Positions 8,177 through 17,184 of a stretch of 47,709 nucleotides of DNA are shown here, one piece after another (the first letter of the stretch is position 1; every line of letters begins with the position of its first letter). Below the pieces are notes generated by a model. The model made no database searches, was not told the origin of the DNA, and saw only the letters and a program-made list of their open reading frames with translations. A program made the position numbers and the translations under genes. Source of the stretch: Paracoccaceae bacterium (GTDB taxonomy: Bacteria; Pseudomonadota; Alphaproteobacteria; Rhodobacterales; Rhodobacteraceae); NCBI GenBank assembly GCA_017854585.1, contig JAFMHK010000026.1:1-47709 (forward strand), read 5' to 3'.

Positions 8177-9298
8177 ATGGCGGTGAAACTCTCCAACGGC
8201 TTGCATGTCAGTGCGCGCGCGGCAGACACCGCAGGGCTGCCTTTCATTGACACCGCTCCCGATGCCGACGCGACCAAACCCGGCGCTCTACTCGCACTTC
8301 GGAATGGGACCGCCGACACCGTCAGCCTCGATCGCATTCAGATATGGAGCGCTGAGCGCGGCTTGCTTCACGCATTCGGCGCGGGCGACACCATCGGCCC
8401 CGGCGCAACCGTCACCGTCGCGGCCCCCCGCGACCGCACGCGCCCCGCCCATCGTAACGACGCGGATGATGTCGATACCATATATCTGGTCGCCACCCAG
8501 ACCGGCGAATACGTGACCGTCACGAACAGGCACCCGGCGCGTCAACACCCCCTGCCCGCCGATTTCCCCGGAACGGTCGACCTGAACCTTGACACAAGGT
8601 CCGGCGATGCGCCAAACGCCCAACTGTCTCAAGCGACCGGGCACTCCCACGATATCGTCGGCCCCGTCTGCTTCGCCGAAGGCACCCGCATTGCCACCTC
8701 ACTGGGCAACCGGGCCGTGGAAACGCTGCGCCCGGGGCTGCTGATCTGGACCAAGGACCACGGGTTTCAGCCGCTGCGCTGGATCGGGCGGCGCGACTAT
8801 TCAGCGGCAGACCTCAAGGCCGATCCCACCTTGCGCCCGATCTGCATCGTGCAAGGTGCGCTTGGTGGCGGGCTGCCTGCCCACGACATGGTGGTGGCGC
8901 CACAACATCGCATGGTCGTGGCCTCGCCCGTCGTGTGGCGCATGTTCGCCACCGGCGAAGTCCTCGTGCCCGCATTCAGGCTTCTCGGCGTTCCGGGCGT
9001 GACCCAGCTTGGCGGCGATCGCCCCGTTGCCTATTTCCATCTGCTTCTGGACCAGCATGCCGTGATCATGGCCAATGGGGCGCTGTCTGAAACGCTCCTG
9101 TTGGGGCCGCGCGCACGCGATATGCTTGGCCGCGATGCGGTGGCTGAAATCGCCGCAATCTTCCCCGACCTCGGCGACGATTGGGCCGATCCCGTCCCGC
9201 CGCATCTGACACCGGACCGGGTGGGGCACACGCCGCCCAAGGCGCGCGCCCCGAAACCCAGACGTGACGCGGCAGCGCGGCCCGGCACGCTGCGTTAG
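8177..9298 (+). CDS. Hint (Hedgehog/intein) domain protein
   Basis: A 373-residue protein with a Hint domain starting at Cys165 (VCFAEGTRIATSLGNRAVETLRPG), followed by W-rich stretches (LRWIGRRDYS) and the HRMVVAS motif near 250. Such domains are common in Rhodobacterales and related bacteria, often behind RTX repeats. Here the first 160 residues lack RTX nonapeptides. They look instead like a small beta-sandwich (LLALRNGTADTVSLDRIQIWS, then PGATVTVAAP), similar to a lamin-tail-type domain. There is no signal peptide. The C-terminus is basic and proline-rich. Function is unknown: self-cleavage at Cys165 is possible by family analogy but not shown. Confidence 0.8.
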   Translation: MAVKLSNGLHVSARAADTAGLPFIDTAPDADATKPGALLALRNGTADTVSLDRIQIWSAERGLLHAFGAGDTIGPGATVTVAAPRDRTRPAHRNDADDVDTIYLVATQTGEYVTVTNRHPARQHPLPADFPGTVDLNLDTRSGDAPNAQLSQATGHSHDIVGPVCFAEGTRIATSLGNRAVETLRPGLLIWTKDHGFQPLRWIGRRDYSAADLKADPTLRPICIVQGALGGGLPAHDMVVAPQHRMVVASPVVWRMFATGEVLVPAFRLLGVPGVTQLGGDRPVAYFHLLLDQHAVIMANGALSETLLLGPRARDMLGRDAVAEIAAIFPDLGDDWADPVPPHLTPDRVGHTPPKARAPKPRRDAAARPGTLR

Positions 9299-9363
9299 CG
9301 CCCCCAACAGCAATCGCCGCATTGGCCCTTGCCTCAGGCCGCGGGCTAAGGCACCGATAGCCC

Positions 9364-10155
9364 ATGACAACACCTGATCCGATGCACCGCCTGCTGGCCA
9401 TCATGGCCCGCCTGCGCGACCCTGAACGCGGCTGCCCGTGGGATGTGGAACAAACCTTTGCCACCATCGCCCCCTACACCATCGAGGAGGCCTATGAAGT
9501 CGCCGACGCCATCGAACGCCAAGCGTGGGATGAGTTGAAGGGTGAACTGGGCGATCTGCTGTTCCAGTCCGTCTTTCACGCCCAAATGGCGGCCGAGGCC
9601 GGACATTTCACCTTTGACGATGTGGCCACCGCGATTGCCGACAAGATGGTGGCGCGGCATCCCCATGTGTTCGGCGACGAATCCAACGCCAAATCCGCCG
9701 ATCAGCAGGTCGAGGATTGGGAAACGGTCAAGGCCGCCGAACGGACCGCAAAGGCGCGCGGTGGCGTTCTGGATGATGTAGCCCTTGGCCTGCCTGCCTT
9801 GATGCGCGCCGAAAAACTGCAAAAACGCGCCGCACGCGTCGGTTTCGATTGGCCCCAGATCGGCATGGTCGTGGACAAGATCGCCGAAGAGGCCCGCGAA
9901 TTGGCCGAAGCCCGCGATACGCTCCCCCAAGACAAGATCGCCGAGGAAATGGGGGACCTGCTTTTTGTAATGGCCAATCTTGCCCGCCACCTCAAGGTCG
10001 ACCCTGAAACGGCACTCCGCGCAGCCAATGCCAAGTTCATCCGGCGTTTCGCGGATATCGAGGCCACGCTGGCGATGCAGGGCAAGCGCCCCGAAGACAG
10101 CGACCTGACCGAGATGGACATGCTGTGGAACGCCGCCAAGGCCAAGGGGCTCTAG
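9364..10155 (+). CDS. mazG: Nucleoside triphosphate pyrophosphohydrolase MazG
   Basis: A 263-residue house-cleaning enzyme that splits (d)NTPs to NMP and pyrophosphate. Two tandem MazG domains are visible. The first contains CPWDVEQTF, EEAYEVADAI and ELGDLLFQ (about residues 25-65). The second contains KIAEEARELAEA and EEMGDLLF (about 175-205). The EExxE and ExxD metal-binding residues are conserved in both. The C-terminus has FIRRFADIEA and the usual LWNAAKAK. Length fits the family. Confidence 0.96.
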   Translation: MTTPDPMHRLLAIMARLRDPERGCPWDVEQTFATIAPYTIEEAYEVADAIERQAWDELKGELGDLLFQSVFHAQMAAEAGHFTFDDVATAIADKMVARHPHVFGDESNAKSADQQVEDWETVKAAERTAKARGGVLDDVALGLPALMRAEKLQKRAARVGFDWPQIGMVVDKIAEEARELAEARDTLPQDKIAEEMGDLLFVMANLARHLKVDPETALRAANAKFIRRFADIEATLAMQGKRPEDSDLTEMDMLWNAAKAKGL

Positions 10156-10281
10156 ATCACCGTCCTTGCCCCCTCCGCTCCGGCTTCATGGCGCCGCCGC
10201 CGGCCCCGGCACCGTCAACATCATGGCCAAGCGCGCGATTTTGGTGTAGAATAACACAATGCTTTCTGAACGAGGATAATC

Positions 10282-10890
10282 ATGCTTCGTGTCACCTCTT
10301 GTGCCGCCGCCATCGTGGCCGCATCCGCGACAATCGCCTTTGCCGGTGGCACCGCGACGCCCCCGCCTGCCGCCGTGGTCATCGCACCCGAACCACCTTC
10401 CCTGGCCTTTGAAGGACCCTATGCCGGTCTGGAATTCGGCCTTCTCCAGCCCTCGCTGACCGAGGATGGGACCACCGATCTGGACCTTGATGATGGGTCC
10501 GGCTACGGCCTGTTTGCGGGCTACAACATCCAGAACGGCAGCTTGGTTTACGGTGGCGAATTGCGCTACGTGGTTTTTCAGGATGCAATTGGCCTCGGCG
10601 GGGCCGAGATCGAGAATGTCATCGACCTGCGCGCCCGCGTGGGCTTTGCCGCCAGTGAACAGCTGATGGTCTATGGGGCGGCCGGGTATTCCATGGCCGA
10701 TGCCACCAACGGCGCGACCAGTGTCGATCTGGAAGGGTTCAGCTATGGGATCGGCATGGAATACAACATCAACGAACGTCTCTTCCTTGGGGCGGATTTC
10801 ACCGGTCGTGATCTGGAAGGCGACGCAGGCGGCCTGACCTACGAAGGCGACGCCAACACCGCAACGCTGCGCCTCGGGCTGCGCTTCTGA
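10282..10890 (+). CDS. Small outer-membrane beta-barrel protein
   Basis: A 202-residue OmpA/Omp25-like porin-family barrel. Signal peptide at about 1-21 (MLRVTSCAAAIVAASATIAFA). After a proline-rich linker come alternating beta strands such as YAGLEFGLLQP, GYGLFAGYNIQNGSLVYGGELRY and RVGFAASEQLMVYGAAGYS. It ends in LRLGLRF, with the C-terminal Phe used for BAM recognition. An A/T-rich stretch with TAGAAT about 35 bases upstream could be its -10. The monocistronic setting gives no clue to its role. Confidence 0.85.
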   Translation: MLRVTSCAAAIVAASATIAFAGGTATPPPAAVVIAPEPPSLAFEGPYAGLEFGLLQPSLTEDGTTDLDLDDGSGYGLFAGYNIQNGSLVYGGELRYVVFQDAIGLGGAEIENVIDLRARVGFAASEQLMVYGAAGYSMADATNGATSVDLEGFSYGIGMEYNINERLFLGADFTGRDLEGDAGGLTYEGDANTATLRLGLRF

Positions 10891-11036
10891 TCGCTGTCCC
10901 CCATTGCCTCGGCGACCGCGTAAGCGTGCCGCGTGACGGACCGCACCTTGCCCTTCGCCGTCGAGATGGGCATTGATGCCTCAGACGGCCCCCCTCATCC
11001 TTGCGGGCGCCGTGAAAAAGGCACGCTGACACCCCC

Positions 11037-11945
11037 ATGACACCTTCCGAAACATCCTCCCCCGCACCCGCGCAAACCGGGTTGGCCTCCTTGTGGATGA
11101 TCGGCGCGATCTTGTCCTTCAGTCTCATGGCCATCGCCGGACGGGCCGTCAGCTTCGAACTGGCGACATGGGAAATCATGACCTACCGCAGCTTGGTTGG
11201 CGTGATCATCGTGCTGGGCGTGGCAAAGGCTGCCGGAACTCTGCCTCAGATCACCCGCCGCAACCTTGGCCTGCATACGGCGCGCAACCTCGCCCACTTC
11301 ACCGGCCAGAACCTGTGGTTCTACGCCATCACCGTGGTCCCCCTTGCGCAGGTCTTTGCGCTGGAATTCACCTCACCGCTCTGGGTGATCATGCTGGCGG
11401 CGGTCTTTCTGGGCGAACGTCTGACCGTGACCAAGGTCATGGCCGGTGTGATGGGCTTCATCGGCATCCTTATCGTGGTGCAGCCGGGCAGTGCGCCATT
11501 GTCCCTGGGTATGGGCGCGGCGGCGCTGGCGGCGGTGTTCTTCGCCTCGACCGCCATCTTCACCAAGTTTCTGACCCGGACCGAGACCATCACCTGCATC
11601 TTGTTCTACCTGACGGCGATGCAACTGGTGATGGGGCTTGCCGTGTCGCTGGCGATGGGTGGGCTGGCGCTGCCCTCGGCCGCCACCGCCCCTTGGCTGG
11701 CCTTGATCGGCGTGGCCGGCCTCGTGGCGCACACATGTCTTACCAAGGCCCTGTCGATTGCCCCGGCGTCGGTCGTCATGCCGATGGATTTCATCCGCCT
11801 GCCCGCCATCGCCGTGGTGGGCATGCTGATCTATGGCGAGCCGCTGCTGATCAGCGTTTTCGCCGGCGCTGTCCTTATCTTTGGGGCCAACTACATCAAC
11901 ATTCTTGGCGATCGCCGCGCCATACGGCCGCGCGGCCCGGCTTGA
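11037..11945 (+). CDS. EamA/DMT family transporter
   Basis: A 302-residue inner-membrane protein with two EamA repeats of five helices each (ten in all): IGAILSFSLMAIAGRAVSFE at the start and a second repeat from about residue 150. Family members export amino acids, nucleotide derivatives or other metabolites. The substrate is not readable. It lies between an outer-membrane barrel and a FadL-type porin, without operon-like spacing. Confidence 0.88.
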   Translation: MTPSETSSPAPAQTGLASLWMIGAILSFSLMAIAGRAVSFELATWEIMTYRSLVGVIIVLGVAKAAGTLPQITRRNLGLHTARNLAHFTGQNLWFYAITVVPLAQVFALEFTSPLWVIMLAAVFLGERLTVTKVMAGVMGFIGILIVVQPGSAPLSLGMGAAALAAVFFASTAIFTKFLTRTETITCILFYLTAMQLVMGLAVSLAMGGLALPSAATAPWLALIGVAGLVAHTCLTKALSIAPASVVMPMDFIRLPAIAVVGMLIYGEPLLISVFAGAVLIFGANYINILGDRRAIRPRGPA

Positions 11946-11966
11946 TGCCGCCCAACTGTAGCAAAA

Positions 11967-11988
11967 CTGACACAATTATTCGTGTCAG
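11967..11988 (+). terminator. Stem-loop behind the first EamA gene
   Basis: CTGACAC (11967-11973) and GTGTCAG (11982-11988) form a 7-bp stem with an 8-base loop, 21 bases after the EamA stop. No T-run follows, so it may equally be an operator of the downstream porin gene. Confidence 0.35.
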
Positions 11989-12096
11989 CGGGTACCGGTG
12001 CCGCCTTTACGTTGCGGAATAATTGACCGATTGGGCCGTTTACTGCCTAAGCCCTGCTCAGGGGATTTTACGGGACAGTGTCGGGGAGGACATTCC

Positions 12097-13200
12097 ATGA
12101 ACCACTTTACTGCCGCAGCTGCGGCATTGATCGCGACCACCGCAGCGGCAAACGCCGGCGGGATCGATCGCAACCAATTCACCACCGGCATCTTGTTCGA
12201 AGAAGGCACCTATGCCGAACTGAGCTTTGGCCACGTCGACCCCGCAGTGTCCGGCACGGGACTGGGCGCAGGTTCGGGCGATGTCACCCCGACGTATAAC
12301 TTCGCCACGCTCAGCTACCGTCAGGACATCACCGACCAACTGTCCTTCGCCTTCGTGATCGATGAACCGATCGGCGCAAACGTCAGCTACCCCGGCGGAA
12401 CCGGCTATATCTTCGCCACGTCCTTTGCCGAGCTGGAATCGCGTCAGATGACGGCGATCTTGCGCTACGAGACGGCCAACAACATGTCGGTCTACGGCGG
12501 TATTCGTGCCGTTCAGGCCACCGGTGATGTGTACGTCAACGTTGCTGGCAACTTTTCCTACCGCCTGAACACCGAAAGCGACTATGGCTTGGGCTATATG
12601 GTTGGCGCGGCCTATGAGCGCCCCGATATCGCGATGCGCGTCGCCCTGACCTATTTCAGCGAAGTTGACCTGAGCCTGTCGGGCACAGAAGGCGCCGTCT
12701 TAGGTGGAGGCGTGGCACCCGCTGCCGTGCCGGTCACGGCAAACGCATTCGACATCACGCTGCCGCAGTCTGTCTTGCTCGAAGCGCAATCCGGCATTGC
12801 CGCCGATACGCTGCTTTTCGGCTCCGTTCGCTGGACCAACTGGGATGGTTTCAGAATCACGCCGGGTGGCTATCCCGCTGGCAACCTTGTTGAATACAAT
12901 TCCGATGTCTGGACCTACACGCTGGGTGTCGGCCGTCGCCTGAATGAAAACTGGTCCGTATCCGCGACTGTCGCATACGACACGCCGCAAGGCGGCTTCG
13001 TGGGCAACCTCGGGCCGACCGATGGCTTCACCTCCGTCAGCCTTGGGGCGGAATATGCGCAGAACAACTTCACCATCGCCGGCGGTGTGCGCTACATCAT
13101 GGTGGGCGATGCTGAAACCCAATTGGGTGGCGGCTTTACAAGCTCGTTCGCGGACAATGACGCCGTCGCCGTTGGTGTCCGGTTCGGATATCAGTTCTGA
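12097..13200 (+). CDS. OmpP1/FadL family outer-membrane transporter
   Basis: A 367-residue outer-membrane barrel of the FadL/TodX family, which lets hydrophobic compounds such as long-chain fatty acids cross the outer membrane. Signal peptide at about 1-19 (MNHFTAAAAALIATTAAANA). Strands such as YRQDITDQLSFAFVIDEPIG, YGLGYMVGAAYERPDIAMRVALTYFS and the C-terminal AVAVGVRFGYQF, ending in Phe, support the barrel. The ATG at 12097 is preceded by GGGGAGGA and followed by a signal peptide. The longer frame from 11998 would bury the signal. A strong terminator follows. Confidence 0.87.
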   Translation: MNHFTAAAAALIATTAAANAGGIDRNQFTTGILFEEGTYAELSFGHVDPAVSGTGLGAGSGDVTPTYNFATLSYRQDITDQLSFAFVIDEPIGANVSYPGGTGYIFATSFAELESRQMTAILRYETANNMSVYGGIRAVQATGDVYVNVAGNFSYRLNTESDYGLGYMVGAAYERPDIAMRVALTYFSEVDLSLSGTEGAVLGGGVAPAAVPVTANAFDITLPQSVLLEAQSGIAADTLLFGSVRWTNWDGFRITPGGYPAGNLVEYNSDVWTYTLGVGRRLNENWSVSATVAYDTPQGGFVGNLGPTDGFTSVSLGAEYAQNNFTIAGGVRYIMVGDAETQLGGGFTSSFADNDAVAVGVRFGYQF

Positions 13201-13229
13201 ACTGATCGCGCCTGATCTGATTTTCAAAA

Positions 13230-13261
13230 CCCCCGCCCATCCCGGCGGGGGTTTTTCTTTT
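13230..13261 (+). terminator. Rho-independent terminator after the FadL-type gene
   Basis: CCCCCGCC (13230-13237), a 6-base loop, GGCGGGGG (13244-13251), then TTTTTCTTTT. An 8-bp G/C stem with a U-run is a textbook intrinsic terminator, 30 bases after the stop codon. Confidence 0.93.
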
Positions 13262-13311
13262 GCGCAACTTCCGGGTCGCACGCGGCGGCGCGCATCGCTA
13301 CATCTGGCCCC

Positions 13312-14223
13312 ATGAACCAAACCACCGTATCCACGCGTGCATGGGCCGAAATGCTGCTGCTCGGTGGCATCTGGGGCGCGTCGTTTCTTGCCATCAAACT
13401 GGCCCTGACCGAGGTGCCGGTATTCACCTTGGTCGCACATCGGGTGTTTTGGGCTTGCTTGATCTTGTGGGCCTATGTGGCCCTGCGCCGTCTGCCCCTG
13501 CCAAAAGACCCCCGGATCTGGGGCGCGTTTCTGATCATGGGGCTTTTGAACAACGTCATTCCCTTCACCCTGATGGCATGGGGGCAGCAGTTCATCGAAA
13601 CCGGCCTGACCTCCATCTTCAACGCGACGGCCGCGATCTTCGCCGTGCTGGTTGCCGCGATGGCGTTTGCAGACGAACGTCTGACGGCGCGCAAGGCCAT
13701 TGGCGTGACCGTCGCGTTTGCTGGCGTGGCCGTGGCCATCGGGCTGGATGCGCTGCGCGGCTTCGATGTCCGCTCGCTTGCCCAACTGGCCGTCATCGGC
13801 GGCACCCTCAGCTATGCCTGCGCCGCTGTCTGGGCGCGCACCACTTTGCGCGGCCTGCCGCCACAGGTGGCCGCCGCTGGCATGCTGACGGGCTCGACGC
13901 TCATCATGCTGCCGCTCGCCTACGCCGTCGACGGCGCGCCATCCCTGCCCGTCTTGCCCCAGACCTACGCCGCCATCACGTATTTCGCGGTCGGCGGAAC
14001 CGCCATCGCCTATCTGCTGTATTACCGTGTGCTGGCGATGGCCGGCAGCGGCAATGCCATGTTGGTCACGCTGTTGATCCCTCCGATCGCCATCTTGCTG
14101 GGGTGGCTGGTGCTGGGGGAACGGCTGGCGCCCAATGCCTTCGCAGGCTTCGCGCTTCTGTCCACCGGGCTTGTGATCCTTGATGGTCGCGTCCTTGCGC
14201 GAATCAGACGGCTGGCGGCGTGA
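13312..14223 (+). CDS. EamA/DMT family transporter
   Basis: A 303-residue ten-helix inner-membrane transporter with two EamA repeats. The start LLLGGIWGASFLAIKLAL and the loop EVPVFTLVAHRVFWA are typical of the RhaT/EamA exporter group. The second repeat ends at LGWLVLGERLAPNAFAGFA. It is only distantly like the other exporter at 11.0-11.9 kb and not a recent duplicate. It is the first gene after a strong terminator and must have its own promoter in 13262-13311. Substrate unknown. Confidence 0.88.
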   Translation: MNQTTVSTRAWAEMLLLGGIWGASFLAIKLALTEVPVFTLVAHRVFWACLILWAYVALRRLPLPKDPRIWGAFLIMGLLNNVIPFTLMAWGQQFIETGLTSIFNATAAIFAVLVAAMAFADERLTARKAIGVTVAFAGVAVAIGLDALRGFDVRSLAQLAVIGGTLSYACAAVWARTTLRGLPPQVAAAGMLTGSTLIMLPLAYAVDGAPSLPVLPQTYAAITYFAVGGTAIAYLLYYRVLAMAGSGNAMLVTLLIPPIAILLGWLVLGERLAPNAFAGFALLSTGLVILDGRVLARIRRLAA

Positions 14224-14333
14224 CCTGGTCGCGCGCTCAAAACCGTGACCGCCGGGAAAATCCGGCGATCCGCCTGCGCTAACATATTGATCTTGCTTGC
14301 CACGCACCGCCCTGACGTGGCAAGCATCGTGCC

Positions 14334-15212
14334 ATGAGCCTGATCTATGACACCCCGCAATCCTGGCTGGACGCACCCGAAAAGCGCGTTCTCGTCTTTG
14401 GCATGTCGGGGCTGGGAAAAACCCATCTGGCCAACATGCTGCGCGATCAGGGCGATTGGTTCCACTACTCCATCGATTACCGCATCGGGACCGCCTACAT
14501 GGGCGAACACATCGCCGATAACCTCAAACGACAGGCGATGCAGGTTCCGTTTCTGGCGGAACTGCTGCGCTCCGACAGCATCTATATCGGGTCCAACATC
14601 ACCTTCGATAACCTCGCGCCGCTGTCCACGTTTCTGGGCAAACCGGGCGACCCCGGGCGCGGCGGTCTGCCGTTCGACGAATACATGCGACGTCAGGCGC
14701 TTCATCGCCGGGCCGAAATCAATGCCCTTCTCGATACGCCCAGTTTCATCGCACGCGCGCGTGACCTTTACGGCTATCACAATTTCATCTGCGATACCGG
14801 CGGCTCCATCTGCGAGGTCGTCGACCCCGCCGACCCCAATGACGAGGTGTTGAAGAGCCTGTCGGCCCACACGCTCATGGTGTGGATCGAAGGGTCCGAT
14901 GACCATACGGCGGAACTGATCCGTCGCTTTGACCGCGCGCCCAAGCCGATGTATTATCAACCCGATTTCCTGCTCGGGCTTTGGCAGTCTTATCTAAACG
15001 AAAACAATCTTTTGGCCGATGACGTTGACCCAGATGCCTTTGTGCGTCATGCCTATGCCAAGGCGCTTGCCCACCGCGCACCGCTGTATGCGGCAATGGC
15101 CGCGAACTGGGGCGTTAGCGTTCAAGCCGCCGAGGTTGCCACCGTCCGTGATACCACCGATGCCACGGCCTTGATCGCCGCCGCCCTTGGCAGGCGGGGC
15201 CAAAGCGCCTAG
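14334..15212 (+). CDS. P-loop ATPase of unknown function
   Basis: A 292-residue soluble protein. Residues 22-30 form a Walker A loop (FGMSGLGKT). The rest shows no known domain that I recognise. There are acidic and aromatic stretches (DWFHYSIDYRIGTAYMGEHIADNL), FICDTGGSICEVVDPADP with a possible Walker B, and a hydrophobic ALMVWIEG-like strand. The chain looks like a small-molecule or nucleotide kinase-type fold, but no catalytic set can be assigned. It stands 35 bases before metA on the same strand and may share its transcript. The family seems to be common in Rhodobacterales (from memory), without known function. Confidence 0.75.
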   Translation: MSLIYDTPQSWLDAPEKRVLVFGMSGLGKTHLANMLRDQGDWFHYSIDYRIGTAYMGEHIADNLKRQAMQVPFLAELLRSDSIYIGSNITFDNLAPLSTFLGKPGDPGRGGLPFDEYMRRQALHRRAEINALLDTPSFIARARDLYGYHNFICDTGGSICEVVDPADPNDEVLKSLSAHTLMVWIEGSDDHTAELIRRFDRAPKPMYYQPDFLLGLWQSYLNENNLLADDVDPDAFVRHAYAKALAHRAPLYAAMAANWGVSVQAAEVATVRDTTDATALIAAALGRRGQSA

Positions 15213-15247
15213 ATCGAACCCTCTGACGACCACGCCGGACCCCGCCC

Positions 15248-16192
15248 ATGCCCATCAAACTGCCATCGACCTTGCCCGCCTATGCCGTGCTCAAGCGCGA
15301 GGGCGTCATGGTCATGCCCGAGGATACGGCAGATCAGCAAGACATCCGGCCCCTGCGGATCGGCCTGCTGAACCTGATGCCCAAAAAGATCCAGACGGAA
15401 AACCAGTTCGCGCGCCTGATCGGGGCCTCGCCGCTGCAGATCGAGCTAAGCCTGATCCGCATGACGGAACACGAGACCAAAACAACCTCGGCCGCGCATA
15501 TGGAAAGCTTTTACCGCCCCTTCTCCGAGGTGGCCGATACCGACGAGAAATTCGACGGCCTGATCATTACCGGCGCCCCCATCGAGCATCTTCCCTTCGA
15601 AGATGTGACCTATTGGGATGAACTGCGGCAGGTCTTCGACTGGACCCAGACCAACGTCCACTCAACCTTTGGCGTCTGCTGGGGCGGCATGGCGATGATC
15701 AACCATTTCCACGGTGTGCAGAAACACATGCTGGACGCCAAGGCCTTCGGGTGTTTCCGCCACCGCAACCTTGCACCCGCCTCGCCTTACCTGCGTGGCT
15801 TTTCAGATGAATTCGTCATCCCCGTGTCCCGATGGACCGAAATGAAACAAGCCGAAATTGACGCCGCCAGTGGCCTGAAGACCCTGCTTGGCAGTGATCA
15901 GGTCGGTCCCGGCCTTGTCGAAGATCCGGCCCACCGCGCGCTTTATATCTTCAACCATTTCGAATACGACAGCGATGCGTTGAAACAGGAATACGACCGC
16001 GACATCCAGAACGGCACCGCCATTACCATTCCGGTCAATTACTACCCCGGCGACGATCCCACGCAGCAACCGCTCAACCGCTGGCGCAGCCACGCGCATC
16101 TGCTCTATGGTAACTGGATCAGCGAAGTCTACCTGACCACCCCCTACGACATGGGTGAAATCGGGCGGTCCAGCACCGATTGGCGGCGATGA
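15248..16192 (+). CDS. metA: Homoserine O-acyltransferase MetA, probably acetyl-CoA type
   Basis: A 314-residue MetA that activates homoserine for methionine synthesis. Catalytic Cys144 lies in FGVCWGG, and His237 and Glu239 in FNHFEYDSD. The substrate loop reads [12 protein letters not shown]. The residue that follows Pro-Ile is Glu, where Escherichia coli MetA has Gly. In published work on this family, Glu at that position goes with acetyl-CoA use, so O-acetylhomoserine is the expected product. No SAM-II-like riboswitch fits in the 35-base leader. The stop overlaps the start of the hydrolase gene (ATGA). Confidence 0.93.
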   Translation: MPIKLPSTLPAYAVLKREGVMVMPEDTADQQDIRPLRIGLLNLMPKKIQTENQFARLIGASPLQIELSLIRMTEHETKTTSAAHMESFYRPFSEVADTDEKFDGLIITGAPIEHLPFEDVTYWDELRQVFDWTQTNVHSTFGVCWGGMAMINHFHGVQKHMLDAKAFGCFRHRNLAPASPYLRGFSDEFVIPVSRWTEMKQAEIDAASGLKTLLGSDQVGPGLVEDPAHRALYIFNHFEYDSDALKQEYDRDIQNGTAITIPVNYYPGDDPTQQPLNRWRSHAHLLYGNWISEVYLTTPYDMGEIGRSSTDWRR

Positions 16193-17124
16193 GGCGACTG
16201 GCGAAAATCCTTGTGGTGCTCGCCGCCTTTTCCACCAGTGCCGTCTTTTTGTTCCAACGTCCCGAGGTCTCCACAGTGTCCCAAAGCCGTCTGATCGAGG
16301 TTGCAGGCCACAACATTCATGTCTGGGAAGACGGCGCTGGCCCCACCGTCATCTTGCTGCACGGGGCGGGTGGCAATCTACGCGATTACACGTTCCAATT
16401 GGCTCCGGCGCTGGCCACGAACCATCGCGTCATCGCCTTTGACAGACCGGGGCTGGGCCTCTCGTCCGGGCTGGGTCGCAACAACCAAAGTCCGGCGGAA
16501 CAGGCCGCGCTTTTGTCGCAGGCCGCAGCCAGTCTTGGCGTGGAACAGGCGATCATTGTGGGCCACTCCTATGGTGGCGCGGTCGCGATGGCTTGGGCGC
16601 TGAACCATCCCGATCAAGTGGTGGGTGTGGTGTCGCTGGCGGGTGCCGTGCAACCATGGGAAGGCGGACTTGGCAGCTTCTACACCGTCCTGTCCTCCCC
16701 CGTCATCGGCCCGCTGATCGCGCCGCTGCTCGCAAATTTCGTCCCGACCAGTTACGCGGCAACCACCGTCGAAGGCATCTTTGCCCCTGACGCCGTGCCG
16801 TCGGGCTATATCGACCATGTCGAGGTGTCTTTGACGCTGCATACCGATGTGCTGCAGGCCAACGCGCAACAGGTCAACAGCCTCCTGCCCCACGTCACGT
16901 CGATGACGGCACGCTATGCCGATCTGCGGATACCGATCGAAATCGTTCACGGCAGCGCCGATGTGATCGTTCCGCTGCATGTCCACTCCCGGATTCTGGC
17001 CGCACAGGTGCCCGGCGCCAACCTGACGGTGCTGGACGGGGTCGGGCACATGCCGCACCACACCGATCCGCAGGCGGCACTTGATGCGGTTGCCCGTGTC
17101 GTCACGCGTGCCGGATTGCGCTGA
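16189..17124 (+). CDS. Alpha/beta hydrolase
   Basis: A 311-residue alpha/beta-hydrolase fold protein. An N-terminal hydrophobic segment ([19 protein letters not shown]) suggests a membrane anchor or signal. The oxyanion motif is HGAGGN near 55, the nucleophile Ser lies in GHSYGG near 125, the acid in GSADVIVP, and the catalytic His in [11 protein letters not shown] near 290. The ATG at 16189 overlaps the metA TGA, so translation is coupled. An in-frame TTG at 16180 is less likely. The substrate is unknown. The coupling to metA invites the thought of an acyl-homoserine-linked reaction, but its probable export argues against it. Confidence 0.85.
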   Translation: MRRLAKILVVLAAFSTSAVFLFQRPEVSTVSQSRLIEVAGHNIHVWEDGAGPTVILLHGAGGNLRDYTFQLAPALATNHRVIAFDRPGLGLSSGLGRNNQSPAEQAALLSQAAASLGVEQAIIVGHSYGGAVAMAWALNHPDQVVGVVSLAGAVQPWEGGLGSFYTVLSSPVIGPLIAPLLANFVPTSYAATTVEGIFAPDAVPSGYIDHVEVSLTLHTDVLQANAQQVNSLLPHVTSMTARYADLRIPIEIVHGSADVIVPLHVHSRILAAQVPGANLTVLDGVGHMPHHTDPQAALDAVARVVTRAGLR

Positions 17125-17184
17125 CGGTCCGCACACCCCATAGTGTTAAAGACAATAACATCTGCCCCGAGGAGCCGTGCAGCC

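Noticed and set aside
11037..14223. The two EamA exporters as a tandem duplication
   Set aside because: The proteins are only distantly alike and are separated by an unrelated porin gene with its own terminator.
15213..15247. SAM-II riboswitch in front of metA
   Set aside because: Only 35 bases separate metA from the previous gene and no pseudoknot-like sequence is visible.
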